Source: Halosimplex rubrum (GTDB lineage Archaea > Halobacteriota > Halobacteria > Halobacteriales > Haloarculaceae). Taken from it: DNA of 64,000 nucleotides. Made by a program: the position numbers and the translations under genes. Shown in pieces: positions 30,678-39,123 of the stretch (position 1 is the stretch's first letter; each line of letters opens with the position of its first letter). The stretch covers positions 2,170,001 through 2,234,000 of the forward strand of contig NZ_CP058910.1 in assembly GCF_013415885.1 (NCBI RefSeq), written 5' to 3'. The notes under the pieces are model-generated. The model was given only the letters and a program-made list of their open reading frames with translations, was not told the DNA's origin and did no database searches.

Positions 30678-31250
30678 CTACGGCTCGACGACGAGCCGCC
30701 GCTCGGCGCAGAAGTGCTCGAGCGCGTCCGCGAAGTCCGCGACCGCGTACTCGCGTCCGCCGATCCGGCAGGGGAACACGCCGGCGAGCGCGTCGTCGCA
30801 GTAGAGCGCGGCGGTCACGCGCGGCGGGACGAGCGCCCGGGCGGTCTCCTCGGCCATCGCGGAGTCGAGTTCCCGCCGCTCGAAGAACGGGCTCGCGGTG
30901 GCGTCGTGGTCCTCGCCCCACTCGTCGAGTTCGGCGATACGGTCGAGGAGCGACCGTTCGGCGTCGGTTCCAGCGCAGGTCTCGCACAGACAGAGCCGGT
31001 TCCCGGTGACCGTCACGGAGACGCCGTCGATCGACGACCCCGCCGCCAGCTCGTCGAGTCGCGCGATCAGCGCCTCCTGGCTCGACTTGGCGCCCAGCGG
31101 CGGCAGCATCGAGCGGACGAACACGTCGACGCGTCGTTCGTCGGCCGACTCGAAGCGGTCGGCGGTCGCGTCCATCCACGCCCGAAACCCGGGGTCGGCG
31201 GTCGGCTCCGAGTGCGAGATATCCGTCGAATCCGAGCGGTCTCGTGTCAC
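30678..31250 (-). CDS. Haloarchaeal HTH-domain-type protein
   Basis: A protein of about 190 residues. The core (RRVDVFVRSMLPPLGAKSSQEALIARLDELAAG, VTVTGNRLCLCETCAGT, FFERRELDSAMAEETARALVPPRVTAALYCDDALAGVFPC) matches a haloarchaeal family that databases name HTH domain protein; the biochemical role is unknown. A CxCxxC motif (CLCETC) could bind a metal. The start is uncertain: GTG 31250 is used here, ATG 31175 is an alternative, and the frame is open further up but Arg/Ser rich there. It converges on no partner and lies behind glmS. Confidence 0.6.
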   Translation of the reverse strand: MTRDRSDSTDISHSEPTADPGFRAWMDATADRFESADERRVDVFVRSMLPPLGAKSSQEALIARLDELAAGSSIDGVSVTVTGNRLCLCETCAGTDAERSLLDRIAELDEWGEDHDATASPFFERRELDSAMAEETARALVPPRVTAALYCDDALAGVFPCRIGGREYAVADFADALEHFCAERRLVVEP

Positions 31251-31636
31251 GGTTGGGTCGGACAAGCTCCGGGACGCTCTTGAATCGCCCGACCGTTTAC
31301 CGCGAGAGCGCCGAGTAGGGCGCTCGAACACAGCGGTAACGCGCTTCGGACGGTTGGTAACGCCCTCCGGAACTGCCGGCGGCCGCTCCGTTTCGGTCGT
31401 CCGGACCGTCCCGCGTCGGCCCGATCCCGTTCGGACCAACCGCGCCGATCCGGTCGGACGGACCGGCTCCCGCTCGGAACCCACCGATCCCCGGCCAGAA
31501 CCCACCGTCCCCAGTTAGAACCCGTCGATCGCCACCGGTCTCGGCCGCGCATTCGCCGGTACCGATCACGTACTCGCCGGTAGCCGGGTCCTTCCGGTGG
31601 CCCCACCTTTTTGCTCGCCGCGGCCGACACGAACGC
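31251..31636. other. Intergenic gap (386 bp) with imperfect repeats
   Basis: No gene is visible. Three imperfect tandem copies of a unit starting GAACCC(A/G)(C/T)CG lie at 31477-31497, 31498-31517 and 31518-31538. The right end has the promoter element CTTTTTGC (about 31607-31614), 24 nt before ATG 31637. Confidence 0.5.
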
Positions 31637-32302
31637 ATGCCACTGACCAGCCGACTCAAGGAGAGTTTCGTGGCCGGGCTCATCCTCGTCGCGCCGCTGG
31701 CGATCACGCTCTATATCTTCCGGATACTGGTCTCGTTCTCGCTGCAGTTCATCAATCCGATGGTCGACAGGTTCGGTCTGGTCGAGACGGCCGCCAGCGG
31801 CGAACTCGCGGCGCAGGTGCTCGCGGTCGTCCTGATCGTCTCGGTGATAACCGTCCTCGGGCTGGTCGCCCAGTGGTCGATCGGGCGACACCTGTTTGGC
31901 AACCTCGGGCGGACGGTCAACATCGTCCCGCTCGTCAGCACGATCTACGGCGGCGTCCGGCAGGTGGCGACCTCGCTGGTCGACACCGGGTCGCAGTTCG
32001 AGCGGACGGTCCTGATCGAGTACCCCCGCGAGGACGTCTACTCGATCGGCTTCGTCACCGGCGAGGGGACGGCCAGCTTCGACGAGGCCACCGGCGACCG
32101 GGCCCACTCCGTGTTCCTCCCCAACAGCCCCAACCCGACCGCCGGCCGCCTCGTGATGGTGTCCGAGTCCGAGATCCACGAGACGGACATGAGCGTCCGC
32201 GAGGGGATGCGCATGATCGTCACCACCGGTATCGGCAGCGAGGCCGACGAGCTCGACGCCTACGACGACTACGCCGTGCCCGAGCCCGAACGAGCCGACT
32301 GA
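31637..32302 (+). CDS. DUF502 family membrane protein
   Basis: A 221-residue protein of the DUF502 family. An N-terminal LKESFVAGLILVAPLAITLYIF helix and a second helix (LAAQVLAVVLIVSVITVLGLVAQW) are followed by GRTVNIVPLVSTIYGGVRQVATSL and a soluble C-terminal domain with VFLPNSPNPTAGRLVMVSESEI. The function is unknown; related plant and bacterial proteins are also membrane bound. A CTTTTTGC element 24 nt upstream suggests a leaderless transcript. Confidence 0.9.
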   Translation: MPLTSRLKESFVAGLILVAPLAITLYIFRILVSFSLQFINPMVDRFGLVETAASGELAAQVLAVVLIVSVITVLGLVAQWSIGRHLFGNLGRTVNIVPLVSTIYGGVRQVATSLVDTGSQFERTVLIEYPREDVYSIGFVTGEGTASFDEATGDRAHSVFLPNSPNPTAGRLVMVSESEIHETDMSVREGMRMIVTTGIGSEADELDAYDDYAVPEPERAD

Positions 32303-32331
32303 CTCGGGCCAACCGGCCGTCCTGTCGCCCG

Positions 32332-32901
32332 CTACTCCGGTAGCACGTCCCCCAGCGACGCGCCGACGCCCATCACGACCGCGGTCACGAGACACTGCGC
32401 CGCGGCGACCTCCGGCTGGCTCCAGTCGACCCGCCGCCACAGCGTCATGAGCCCGACGGCCATCCCCCCGGAGACGGCGAGGATACCGATCAGCCGCCGC
32501 GGGACGACGCCGGCGAGCAGGTCCGCCTCGACCGCCTCGAACCGGGCGGCGTGGAGGATCCCGAGGACGAAGACCAGCCCGATCGCGCCGGTCAGCGCGA
32601 CGGCCACCGGCGAACCCGCGATGGCCAGCCCGATCTCCGTGGTGCCGCCCTCGACCACCATCGGGATCCCGAAGAGGAAGGCGCCGACGGCCGCTTCGCC
32701 CGCGTCCCGCAGGTCGAAGGCGTCGCGGATGCGCCCGACGACCCGCCGTCTGTCGGCCCGCCGGGCCGTCTGCATCGCCTCGCGGACCCGCTCGCGTTCC
32801 TCGGGCCGGTCGACCAGCTCTTCCAGCGCCTCCAGGTCCTCGATCACGTCGTCGATGTCCGGCTCCGGTTCGGCGCCCGCGCGCCCGTCCCGCTCGGTCA
32901 T
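32332..32901 (-). CDS. DUF2391-like membrane protein
   Basis: A 189-residue protein. The N-terminal 80 residues are acidic and helical (IDDVIEDLEALEELVDRPEERERV), followed by about four hydrophobic helices (AVGAFLFGIPMVVEGG, VAVALTGAIGLVFVLGILHA, LIGILAVSGGMAVGLMTLW, CLVTAVVMGVGASLGDVL). It resembles archaeal DUF2391 proteins of unknown role. ATG 32901 lies about 24 nt after GTTTTTGC (minus strand), fitting leaderless expression. It converges on the DUF502 gene. Confidence 0.75.
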   Translation of the reverse strand: MTERDGRAGAEPEPDIDDVIEDLEALEELVDRPEERERVREAMQTARRADRRRVVGRIRDAFDLRDAGEAAVGAFLFGIPMVVEGGTTEIGLAIAGSPVAVALTGAIGLVFVLGILHAARFEAVEADLLAGVVPRRLIGILAVSGGMAVGLMTLWRRVDWSQPEVAAAQCLVTAVVMGVGASLGDVLPE

Positions 32902-32986
32902 GTCACCGCCATCGGCGGACCGCGGCAAAAACGTGTGGCCGCCGCTGGCGGTCGCGGCGACGACGAGAGGAACGACCCGTCCGCGG

Positions 32987-33271
32987 TTACGCGGCGGCTT
33001 CGAAGGCGTCGGTGAAGTCGTTGGACTTCTCGACGACCCGCTCTGCGCCGGCCTCCAGCGCGTCGAGCGCGTCGGTCCGCTCGTCGGTCTTGATCGTCAG
33101 CACGGGGTCGGTCTGGCCCCCGGACTGCTCGGGGTTCACGTCGTAGGTCGCCGCCGTGATCCCCTCCGTCTCCAGTAGCGCGCCCTTCAGCACGTTCATG
33201 AACGTGTGACTCTCGCCGGCGATCTCGATAGAGATCATCGTCGGCTCTTTCTCGATGACCCGCAGTTCCAT
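32987..33271 (-). CDS. rpoL: DNA-directed RNA polymerase subunit L (Rpo11)
   Basis: A 94-residue Rpo11 subunit that pairs with Rpo3 in the assembly platform of archaeal RNA polymerase. [34 protein letters not shown] and the [10 protein letters not shown]...VLTIKTD stretch are characteristic. It stands alone, with an AT-rich GTTTCATG element about 25 nt before its ATG. Confidence 0.93.
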   Translation of the reverse strand: MELRVIEKEPTMISIEIAGESHTFMNVLKGALLETEGITAATYDVNPEQSGGQTDPVLTIKTDERTDALDALEAGAERVVEKSNDFTDAFEAAA

Positions 33272-33354
33272 ACGGGTACACTACCCCTTCGCGCGCATGA
33301 AACTTACGTTCCGGGCGTCCGAGCGTCCCGTTCGCCCCGCCGTGGTCCGAGCGG

Positions 33355-33699
33355 TCAGACCACCGCGTACACCATCAGCAACCCGAAGTACAGCAGCACC
33401 AGCGCCGCCAACGCCTTCAGTCGGAACCGCTGTAACTGGCCGGACTCGGCCTCGTAGGTCTCCTCGTAGGCCGTCCGCTCGCCCTCGGTGATCGCCGAGC
33501 CGTGAGCGCGCCCGCGGTGGAGCGCGAGCAGCCCCGCCGACTCGAAGGGCCGCGCGCAGTACTCGCACTCGGAGACCGGCGCGTCGGGCGGCACGTCGTA
33601 GGCGGTGTCGTCGGCGACGGACGGGCCGTCACCGGCCGCGCTCGGCTCGGCGGGCGCCTCGCTCTCGTCGGACGGGTCGGTGGGTGGTGGCTCGGTCAT
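33355..33699 (-). CDS. C2H2-type zinc-finger protein with C-terminal membrane helix
   Basis: A 114-residue protein. After an acidic, Pro-rich N-terminus comes a C2H2 finger (CEYCARPFESAGLLALHRGRAH), an amphipathic part, and one C-terminal helix (ALAALVLLYFGLLMVYAVV). ATG 33699 overlaps the stop of the membrane-protein gene before it (ATGA), so the two form an operon. The haloarchaeal family (DUF7410-like by memory) is of unknown function; position next to cytochrome oxidase genes hints at a role in respiratory-complex assembly. Confidence 0.75.
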   Translation of the reverse strand: MTEPPPTDPSDESEAPAEPSAAGDGPSVADDTAYDVPPDAPVSECEYCARPFESAGLLALHRGRAHGSAITEGERTAYEETYEAESGQLQRFRLKALAALVLLYFGLLMVYAVV

Positions 33700-35093
33700 T
33701 GGAGGTAGGGGAGGGGCACGTCCGGTCTGGTGACGATCCAGAGGCTCGCCATCGTGTAGAAGACCATGACGGCGATGAAGGGGTACTGGCTGCGGATGGC
33801 CTGCAGTCGTCCCGGGAACATGTCGAAGGCGGTGACGTGGGCGGCGAAGATGGCCAGGAGGTGCCCGCCGAGCACGCCGGCGATGGCGACGCCGCCGAAC
33901 CAGCCCGGGACGACGATCAGCCCCGGGTTCACCGTCGCCAGCGGCGCGGTCACCGCCGCCACGAGCGCCGGGACGAGCGAGAGGAAGTAGCCCAGGAAGT
34001 GTGCGACGTGGTAGCCGGCCGCGATAGCCAGGAGCGGCGGGGCGAACCGCCGTGCGAGCGTCTCGCTCGCGACGTAGGTCGGCGCCGTCCGGCGGGCGAG
34101 CCGGGACGCCAGCAGGTAGACGCCGAGGAAGAGCGCGAAGCCGACGACCATCGCGCCGGGGTACAGCAGTGCGATCGGATACCCCAGGTTCACCAGCGAG
34201 CGGGCGAGCCACTGCCATGCCGGCGTCGCGACGAACCCGTCGAAGGTGGTCACCCAGAGGATCGCGACGACGAACGCCGCCTCGTCGACGCCGTCCAGGC
34301 GGTCGCTCGTGAGCGCCGCGCCCGGGAACCGCAGGGAGAGCGACCCGTCGTCGTCGCGGCCGACCGGCGCGACCGCGCCGTAGTAGCGGAACACCCGCGA
34401 GACGGGGTCGGCCTCGCGGAACCACGTCTCGGTGCCGTAGACGACCGCGCCGGCCAGCGTCACGACGGAGTAGGCGACGACCGTGACCGCGAGGACCCGC
34501 GGGTCGTCGGCCAGCGGACTGACCACCTCGATCCAGACGAGCGCGAGCAGGCCGGCGACGCTCGGCCAGGCGCCGAGCGTCCAGCGGTACTCCCGGCCGA
34601 GGTCCGGCAGCGCCTCGGCGATCGCCCGCCAGGGGTTGACGGCCGGCCACGAGTTCCCGACGAGGTACGTGCTCATCGCGAACCCGGCCCACCAGCCCGC
34701 CCAGACGATCACGACCGCGGGATTCGAGAGCGGGTCCGTCGGCCCGACGAACCCGGTGACGACGATGCCGACGAGCGCAGCCACGCCGAGAGCGCCCGCG
34801 GCCCACCGGAGCGCGGTCGGTGCCGGGGGCGCGAGCCGCCTCCGGGAGTCGACCAGCCAGTCCAGCGCCGACCGGTCGGTCGCGAACGTCGCCAGCAGGA
34901 ACGAGGCGCCGACGACGGCGCCGCCGGTCGCCAGCATCAGCCACGTCGGCACGCTCAGCGACTCGCGGGCCGACCCGCCCAGCGACCCGCCGTGGGCGAG
35001 CACGGGCCGCGCGGCGACGGCGGCGGCGAGCGCGACTGCGGCCGCCGTCACCCCGCGGGCGGCCGCGACCGTCGGAGTCCGTCGTCGGTCCAT
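33696..35093 (-). CDS. Polytopic membrane protein next to cytochrome oxidase
   Basis: A 465-residue protein with a signal-like N-terminus (VAAARGVTAAAVALAAAVAARPVLAHGG) and about ten hydrophobic helices. Notable conserved-looking parts are GWWAGFAMSTYLVGNSWPAVNPWRAI, RFYYG-like FRYYGAVAPVG, and HVAHFLGYFLSLVPAL. I recognise no enzyme family. It is transcribed divergently from oxidase subunit III and coupled to a zinc-finger protein, so a role in oxidase biogenesis or in heme or copper handling is possible. Confidence 0.7.
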   Translation of the reverse strand: MDRRRTPTVAAARGVTAAAVALAAAVAARPVLAHGGSLGGSARESLSVPTWLMLATGGAVVGASFLLATFATDRSALDWLVDSRRRLAPPAPTALRWAAGALGVAALVGIVVTGFVGPTDPLSNPAVVIVWAGWWAGFAMSTYLVGNSWPAVNPWRAIAEALPDLGREYRWTLGAWPSVAGLLALVWIEVVSPLADDPRVLAVTVVAYSVVTLAGAVVYGTETWFREADPVSRVFRYYGAVAPVGRDDDGSLSLRFPGAALTSDRLDGVDEAAFVVAILWVTTFDGFVATPAWQWLARSLVNLGYPIALLYPGAMVVGFALFLGVYLLASRLARRTAPTYVASETLARRFAPPLLAIAAGYHVAHFLGYFLSLVPALVAAVTAPLATVNPGLIVVPGWFGGVAIAGVLGGHLLAIFAAHVTAFDMFPGRLQAIRSQYPFIAVMVFYTMASLWIVTRPDVPLPYLQ

Positions 35094-35289
35094 CTGTCGG
35101 CGTTTGGACTCCCCCCCCGATCAAAGTATCGAAGCCCGACCGGACGGCGGCCCCCGTCTCCGACGGCCGGCGACCCCAGCCGCGACGGCCGGCGAACGCG
35201 TTCGGAGAACCGCGGGAGTGGTCGGCCGCCGACGCCCGGGCGCGGACGGTTTGGGAGGCTTTTTAGTGTTGCTGGCGCAAGTCCGGGGT

Positions 35290-36159
35290 ATGAGTCTCGC
35301 GGACGATACGTCAGAGGACCACGGGGACCACGGTGGTCACCACCTGCCGGCGGTCGAGGACTGGCCGCGCGGGTTCGGCGAGGCCAGCTGGTGGCCGTTC
35401 ATCACCGCCGTCGGCGCGGCGGGCATCTACGTCGCCGCCGCGCTGTTCGTGCTCGGCCGTGGTCAGGAACCGCTCGTCGACCCGATGTACGGCCCGGCCG
35501 CGACCGTCGCCAGCGTCGGCCTGTTCCTCGCCGGCCTCTACGGCTGGCTGTACCACGCGTTCGTCGTCAACTTCTGGGAAGGGGGCACGGACGAACACGG
35601 CAGCGGTACCCTCCGGCTGGCGATGATACTGTTCCTCGGCTCCGAGATCGCCACCTTCGGCGCCGGGTTCGTCTACTACTTCTTCATCCGCGCGGGTACC
35701 TGGCCCCCCGGCGAGCTCCCGCACCTGCTGAGCAGTCTCGTCCTCATCAACACCGGTATCCTGGTCGTCAGCAGTTTCACGCTGCACTTCGCACACACCG
35801 CACTCCGGAAGAACAACCGGACTCGATTTCTCCAGTTGCTCGGGTTCACGCTCCTGCTCGGGGTCGTCTTCATCGGCGGCCAGGTGTACGAGTACTACGT
35901 GTTCATCGTCGAGGAGGGGTTCACCCTCACCGGCGGCGCCTTCGCGTCGGGCTTCTACGGCCTGACCGGCCTCCACGGCCTCCACGTCAGCCTCGGCGCC
36001 GTGCTCCTCGGGATCGTGTTCGTCCGGGCCCTCAAAGGGCAGTACTCCGCCGAGAAACACACCTCCGTCAGCACGGCCTCGATGTACTGGCACTTCGTCG
36101 ACGTCGTCTGGGTGTTCCTCGTCGTCGTCCTCTACGTCGGCGCCGAAGCGAACATCTGA
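35290..36159 (+). CDS. coxC: Cytochrome c oxidase subunit III
   Basis: A 289-residue subunit III of a heme-copper terminal oxidase. A His-rich N-terminus (DHGDHGGHH) is followed by seven helices, with the family motifs FLGSEIATFGAGFVYYFFIRAG, TLHFAHTALRKNN, GQVYEYYVFI, FYGLTGLHGLHVSLG and YWHFVDVVWVFLVVVLY. A CTTTTTAG element ends 24 nt before ATG 35290, so the message is likely leaderless. Subunits I and II are not in the window. It is followed by a small zinc protein gene with its own promoter. Confidence 0.93.
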   Translation: MSLADDTSEDHGDHGGHHLPAVEDWPRGFGEASWWPFITAVGAAGIYVAAALFVLGRGQEPLVDPMYGPAATVASVGLFLAGLYGWLYHAFVVNFWEGGTDEHGSGTLRLAMILFLGSEIATFGAGFVYYFFIRAGTWPPGELPHLLSSLVLINTGILVVSSFTLHFAHTALRKNNRTRFLQLLGFTLLLGVVFIGGQVYEYYVFIVEEGFTLTGGAFASGFYGLTGLHGLHVSLGAVLLGIVFVRALKGQYSAEKHTSVSTASMYWHFVDVVWVFLVVVLYVGAEANI

Positions 36160-36197
36160 GCGGGAGTTTCAAGACGACGTCTCCCCGTTCTGGGGGT

Positions 36198-36440
36198 ATG
36201 CAACCGCTCGACGTCGAGGGCTCGTTCGACGTACACGAGTACCGCCACGGCCTGAAACTGATGAGTCAGGACCGGGCGACGATGCACCTCGAAAACAGGA
36301 ACGACTTCGCCTGCCCGGCCTGCGGCGACGCGTTCGACGATCTGTTCGTCTCGGAGAAACGCGAGAACACCTTCGGGAACCCCGGCGGTCCCTTCTGCGT
36401 CGTCCGCACCGACGACCAAGTGCTCCTGCTCACCCACTGA
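36198..36440 (+). CDS. DUF7385-like small zinc-binding protein
   Basis: An 80-residue protein: SFDVHEYRHGLKLMSQDRATMHLENRNDFACPACGDAFDDLF followed by EKRENTFGNPGGPFCVVRTDDQVLLLTH. The CPAC pair and a later Cys suggest a zinc site. The pattern is that of a haloarchaeal family once labelled flagella cluster protein (DUF7385). The function is unknown. GTTTCAAG ends about 25 nt before the ATG. Confidence 0.75.
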   Translation: MQPLDVEGSFDVHEYRHGLKLMSQDRATMHLENRNDFACPACGDAFDDLFVSEKRENTFGNPGGPFCVVRTDDQVLLLTH

Positions 36441-36484
36441 CGGCGGTCCGTCCGGCTTCTCGGTCACTCCGCGTTGCGCTTCCG

Positions 36485-36838
36485 TCACTCGGAGGTCCCA
36501 CCCCAGACGCCCGCGAGCAGCAGCGCGAGCAAGACGAAGTACGTCGCCAGGCCCCAGCAGGCAGCCGCGACGACCCACGGACCGAGGGCCCACGTCGCGA
36601 GACCGGCGCCCGCGAGGAGCGCGGCCGCACTCCCGACCTGCACGCTCGGCCGCACCCACAGCTCCGCGACCGGGGTGTCCGCGACGAACAGCGCCTCGAC
36701 GGCCAGCGCCGCGCCGACGCCCGCCACGGCGACCGCGGGCCGACCGAGCGGCGACAGCGACTCCGTGACCGCGAGAACCGCGAGCAGCGCACCGCCGCTC
36801 ACGGTCGCGAGCAGCGCGTCGCGAGTCGTCGACTGCAC
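36485..36838 (-). CDS. Small polytopic membrane protein
   Basis: A 117-residue protein with four hydrophobic helices (LLATVSGGALLAVLAVT, PAVAVAGVGAALAVEALFVA, GSAAALLAGAGLATWAL, ACWGLATYFVLLALLLAGVW). GTG 36838 is chosen because TATTTTCG lies about 25 nt upstream on the minus strand, fitting a leaderless start; a longer frame to 36925 would run through this promoter. The function is unknown. Confidence 0.6.
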   Translation of the reverse strand: MQSTTRDALLATVSGGALLAVLAVTESLSPLGRPAVAVAGVGAALAVEALFVADTPVAELWVRPSVQVGSAAALLAGAGLATWALGPWVVAAACWGLATYFVLLALLLAGVWGGTSE

Positions 36839-36879
36839 GGGGAGATAGCGGAGGGCAGCGAAAATAGGGGTTCCGACGC

Positions 36880-37056
36880 TCAGGTCGTGAACCCGGACTC
36901 GGCCTCGTGTTCTTCGAGCACCCACTCCAGTTCCTCGATGGCCCGGAGGATCGCGACCTCCGCCTCGTCCTCCAGCTCCGAGGTCGGCGGGTCCGTTCTG
37001 TCGTACGCGTCCTCGAGTTCGGCGATCCGTTCCCGGATGTCGTCCTCTGACCGCAT
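36880..37056 (-). CDS. Small acidic coiled-coil-like protein (58 residues)
   Basis: MRSEDDIRERIAELEDAYDRT... ELEDEAEVAILRAIEELEWVLEEHEAES: a 58-residue, almost entirely helical and acidic protein of the type conserved among haloarchaea without known function. ATG 37056 is chosen over 37119 because the core starts there. Confidence 0.65.
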   Translation of the reverse strand: MRSEDDIRERIAELEDAYDRTDPPTSELEDEAEVAILRAIEELEWVLEEHEAESGFTT

Positions 37057-37139
37057 ACGCGTACCGACCGTCCCTACCTGCTTGATGCTACCGGTCGCGA
37101 GGACAGAGACGCCGCTCACGGGTCGGGAGTCACAAAGAG

Positions 37140-37213
37140 AGCCGGTGAAGGGATTTGAACCCTTGGCCTAATCCTTACGAAGGATTCGCTCTACCAGTCT
37201 GAGCTACACCGGC
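37140..37213 (-). tRNA. tRNA-Thr (anticodon CGT)
   Basis: A complete cloverleaf on the minus strand. The acceptor stem GCCGGTG pairs with CACCGGC, the D-loop has AGCTCAGACTGGTAGAGC, the anticodon stem AATCC/GGATT encloses TTCGTAA (anticodon CGT, codon ACG), and the T arm is AGGGTTCAAATCCCT. The discriminator base is U73, usual for archaeal tRNA-Thr; no CCA is encoded. No intron is present. TTATCG-type AT-rich sequence lies about 35 nt upstream. Confidence 0.95.
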
Positions 37214-37379
37214 GCGCCACGTCGCTCCGTTTCATCCTACCGCCGATAACCACAATAAGGATTGCGAATCGGACTTCGCCTGTGGCGGTTTGCCGTGGAA
37301 CACGGCGGCTCCGCGCGGTCGGGCTCCATCACGCTATCGCAAGCCCGCCCCACAAGCGCGTCCCCTCCTAACTCGCGCT

Positions 37380-38012
37380 GTGAAACGACGCACGTATCTC
37401 GCCACCGTCGGATCGACAGTCGCTGCCCTCCCGGTCGCACTCGCCGGCTGTAGCGGGGCCCCCGGTGCCGGCGCGGACGACGAGACCCCGACCGACGAGG
37501 ACGATGTCTCAGGAAAGACAACCGAGACAGACGACGGCGGAGCCACCGACGACGAAGACGGGGACTCCGAGAACGGCAGTGGGACGGTCACGGCCGGGCC
37601 CAGCGAGGTAGACATGGTGACCGATGGCGACCAGTACTACTTCGACCCCATCGGGCTGTTCGTCGAGCCCGGCACGACCGCCACGTGGGTCAACGTCTCG
37701 GGCGCACACTCGACCGTCGCCTACGCCGAGTCCAACGACCAGGCTGAGACCACCCGAATCCCCTCCGACGCCGAGCCGTGGAGCAGCGAGGTCCTGAGCG
37801 AAGCGGACGCGACCTTCGAGCACACGCTCGAGACGACAGGCACGTACGACTACTTCTGTGGCCCGCACAAGTCCCTCGGGATGATCGGGCGACTCGTCGT
37901 CGGCGAGCCCGGCGGGCCGGCCACCGAGGGCCAGCCCCCGGACGGCGAGCTCCCCGATAGCCAGACCATCGTCGACCAGGGCGCCGTCAGCTACGGCGAC
38001 TTCGCCGGGTGA
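37380..38012 (+). CDS. Halocyanin-type blue copper lipoprotein
   Basis: A 210-residue extracytoplasmic protein. The Tat-type signal KRRTYLATVGST ends in the lipobox LAGC (Cys about residue 22), then an Asp/Glu/Gly-rich linker to about residue 75, then a plastocyanin fold. Type I copper ligands are the His in SGAHSTVAY and Cys, His and Met in FCGPHKSLGM. Halocyanins carry electrons at the outer membrane face, here perhaps to the oxidase encoded 1 kb away. GTG 37380 starts directly at the Tat signal. The gene converges with trm5 with no gap. Confidence 0.9.
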   Translation: MKRRTYLATVGSTVAALPVALAGCSGAPGAGADDETPTDEDDVSGKTTETDDGGATDDEDGDSENGSGTVTAGPSEVDMVTDGDQYYFDPIGLFVEPGTTATWVNVSGAHSTVAYAESNDQAETTRIPSDAEPWSSEVLSEADATFEHTLETTGTYDYFCGPHKSLGMIGRLVVGEPGGPATEGQPPDGELPDSQTIVDQGAVSYGDFAG

Positions 38013-38018
38013 TCACCC
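38007..38018. other. Palindrome holding both convergent stop codons
   Basis: GGGTGATCACCC is a perfect 12-bp palindrome. It contains the TGA of the halocyanin gene (38010-38012) and the TGA of trm5 on the other strand (38015-38013), back to back. Confidence 0.8.
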
Positions 38019-38999
38019 CGCCCGCGTCAGCCGCACGTCGAGACAGACGTTCAACTCGTGGGGCGCGTACGACCGCACGGTGTGGCGCCGCTCGACGGAC
38101 ACGTCGTACTCCGGTTCGGCCGCCGCGCGGATCGCCCGCTCGCCCGGACCGTAGGGGTCGTCCTCGTGCTGGATGTCGTAGTAGTGGACGACGCAGTCGT
38201 CGCCGGCCAGCGCGACGGCGGTGTCGAGGAACTCGTCGGCGCTGTGGGGGAGGTTCATCACGAGTCGGTCGGCCCACCCCTCGTACTCCGCGGCGACCTC
38301 GCGCACGTCGCCGGTGATCGCCGTCACGCGCTCCTCGACGCCGTTGCGGCGGGCGTTCTCCCGCAGGTACTCGATCGCGTCCTCGTTGATGTCGACGCCC
38401 ACTGCGGTCGCACCGCGTTTCGCGAAGGGGACGACGAAGGGGCCGACGCCCGCGAACATGTCGAACGCGTGCTCGCCGGACGCGACCTGTTCGGCGACGC
38501 GGTGGCGCTCGGTGGCCAGCCGCGGCGAGAAGTACACCGTCGCCAGGTCGAGGGCGAACTCGCAGCCGTACTCGCGGTGGACCGCCTCCGTGCTCTCGCC
38601 GGCCAGGACCTCCCAGTCGCGCACTCGCTCGGTCCCCTTGACCTTCGACGCGCGGTTCACGACCGTCTTCACGGGCAGCGCGGACTCGACGATGGCGTCG
38701 GCCAGCGCCCGCGCGCGGTCGGGGTCGTCCTCGTCGACGATGACCACGTCGCCCAGTCGCTCGTACGACGGGTCGAACTCGACGAGGTCCGCCGGCATCG
38801 TCTGGGTCTCCCGCGCGTCAGCGTCCCGGACGACGACGTCGAACTCCTCGGGGACGGCCGACGGGTCCGTGACCGGCACGTAGAGGGAGCCGTCGGCGAC
38901 CGCGATCTCGTAGTCCTCGTCGACCAGGTCGGCGTCGGCCAGCCGGCGACGCGTCGCCTCCCCGTCCTCGCGGGGCACCCGAACGCAGGAGACCTCCAT
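38013..38999 (-). CDS. trm5: tRNA (guanine(37)-N1)-methyltransferase Trm5
   Basis: A 328-residue class I methyltransferase that methylates G37 next to the anticodon and so prevents frameshifts. The N-terminal substrate domain runs to about residue 150 (NRASKVKGTERVRDWEVLAGE, EYGCEFALDLATVYFSPRL). The SAM fold has FDMFAGVGPFVVPFAKRG and the catalytic-site motif MNLPHSADEFLD; HELNVCLDVRL ends the domain. A GGCTTACC element lies 29 nt upstream, so the message is near leaderless. Confidence 0.92.
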   Translation of the reverse strand: MEVSCVRVPREDGEATRRRLADADLVDEDYEIAVADGSLYVPVTDPSAVPEEFDVVVRDADARETQTMPADLVEFDPSYERLGDVVIVDEDDPDRARALADAIVESALPVKTVVNRASKVKGTERVRDWEVLAGESTEAVHREYGCEFALDLATVYFSPRLATERHRVAEQVASGEHAFDMFAGVGPFVVPFAKRGATAVGVDINEDAIEYLRENARRNGVEERVTAITGDVREVAAEYEGWADRLVMNLPHSADEFLDTAVALAGDDCVVHYYDIQHEDDPYGPGERAIRAAAEPEYDVSVERRHTVRSYAPHELNVCLDVRLTRAG

Positions 39000-39123
39000 A
39001 GCACCGATAGGTCGCCGTCGCGCGGTAAGCCTGACGCTTCGCTGGCGATCGCGCGGCCGCCGCTCCCCACTCGGCTCGCGGGCGCTTCGCGGGGCTTAAT
39101 CCGTTCGGCGACGGAGTCGGCGT

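Noticed and set aside
32898-32912. A 4-codon frame (MAVT) in ATGA overlap with the DUF2391-like gene.
   Set aside because: The promoter spacing fits leaderless initiation at the main ATG 32901 itself. It shows that such overlaps can arise by chance.
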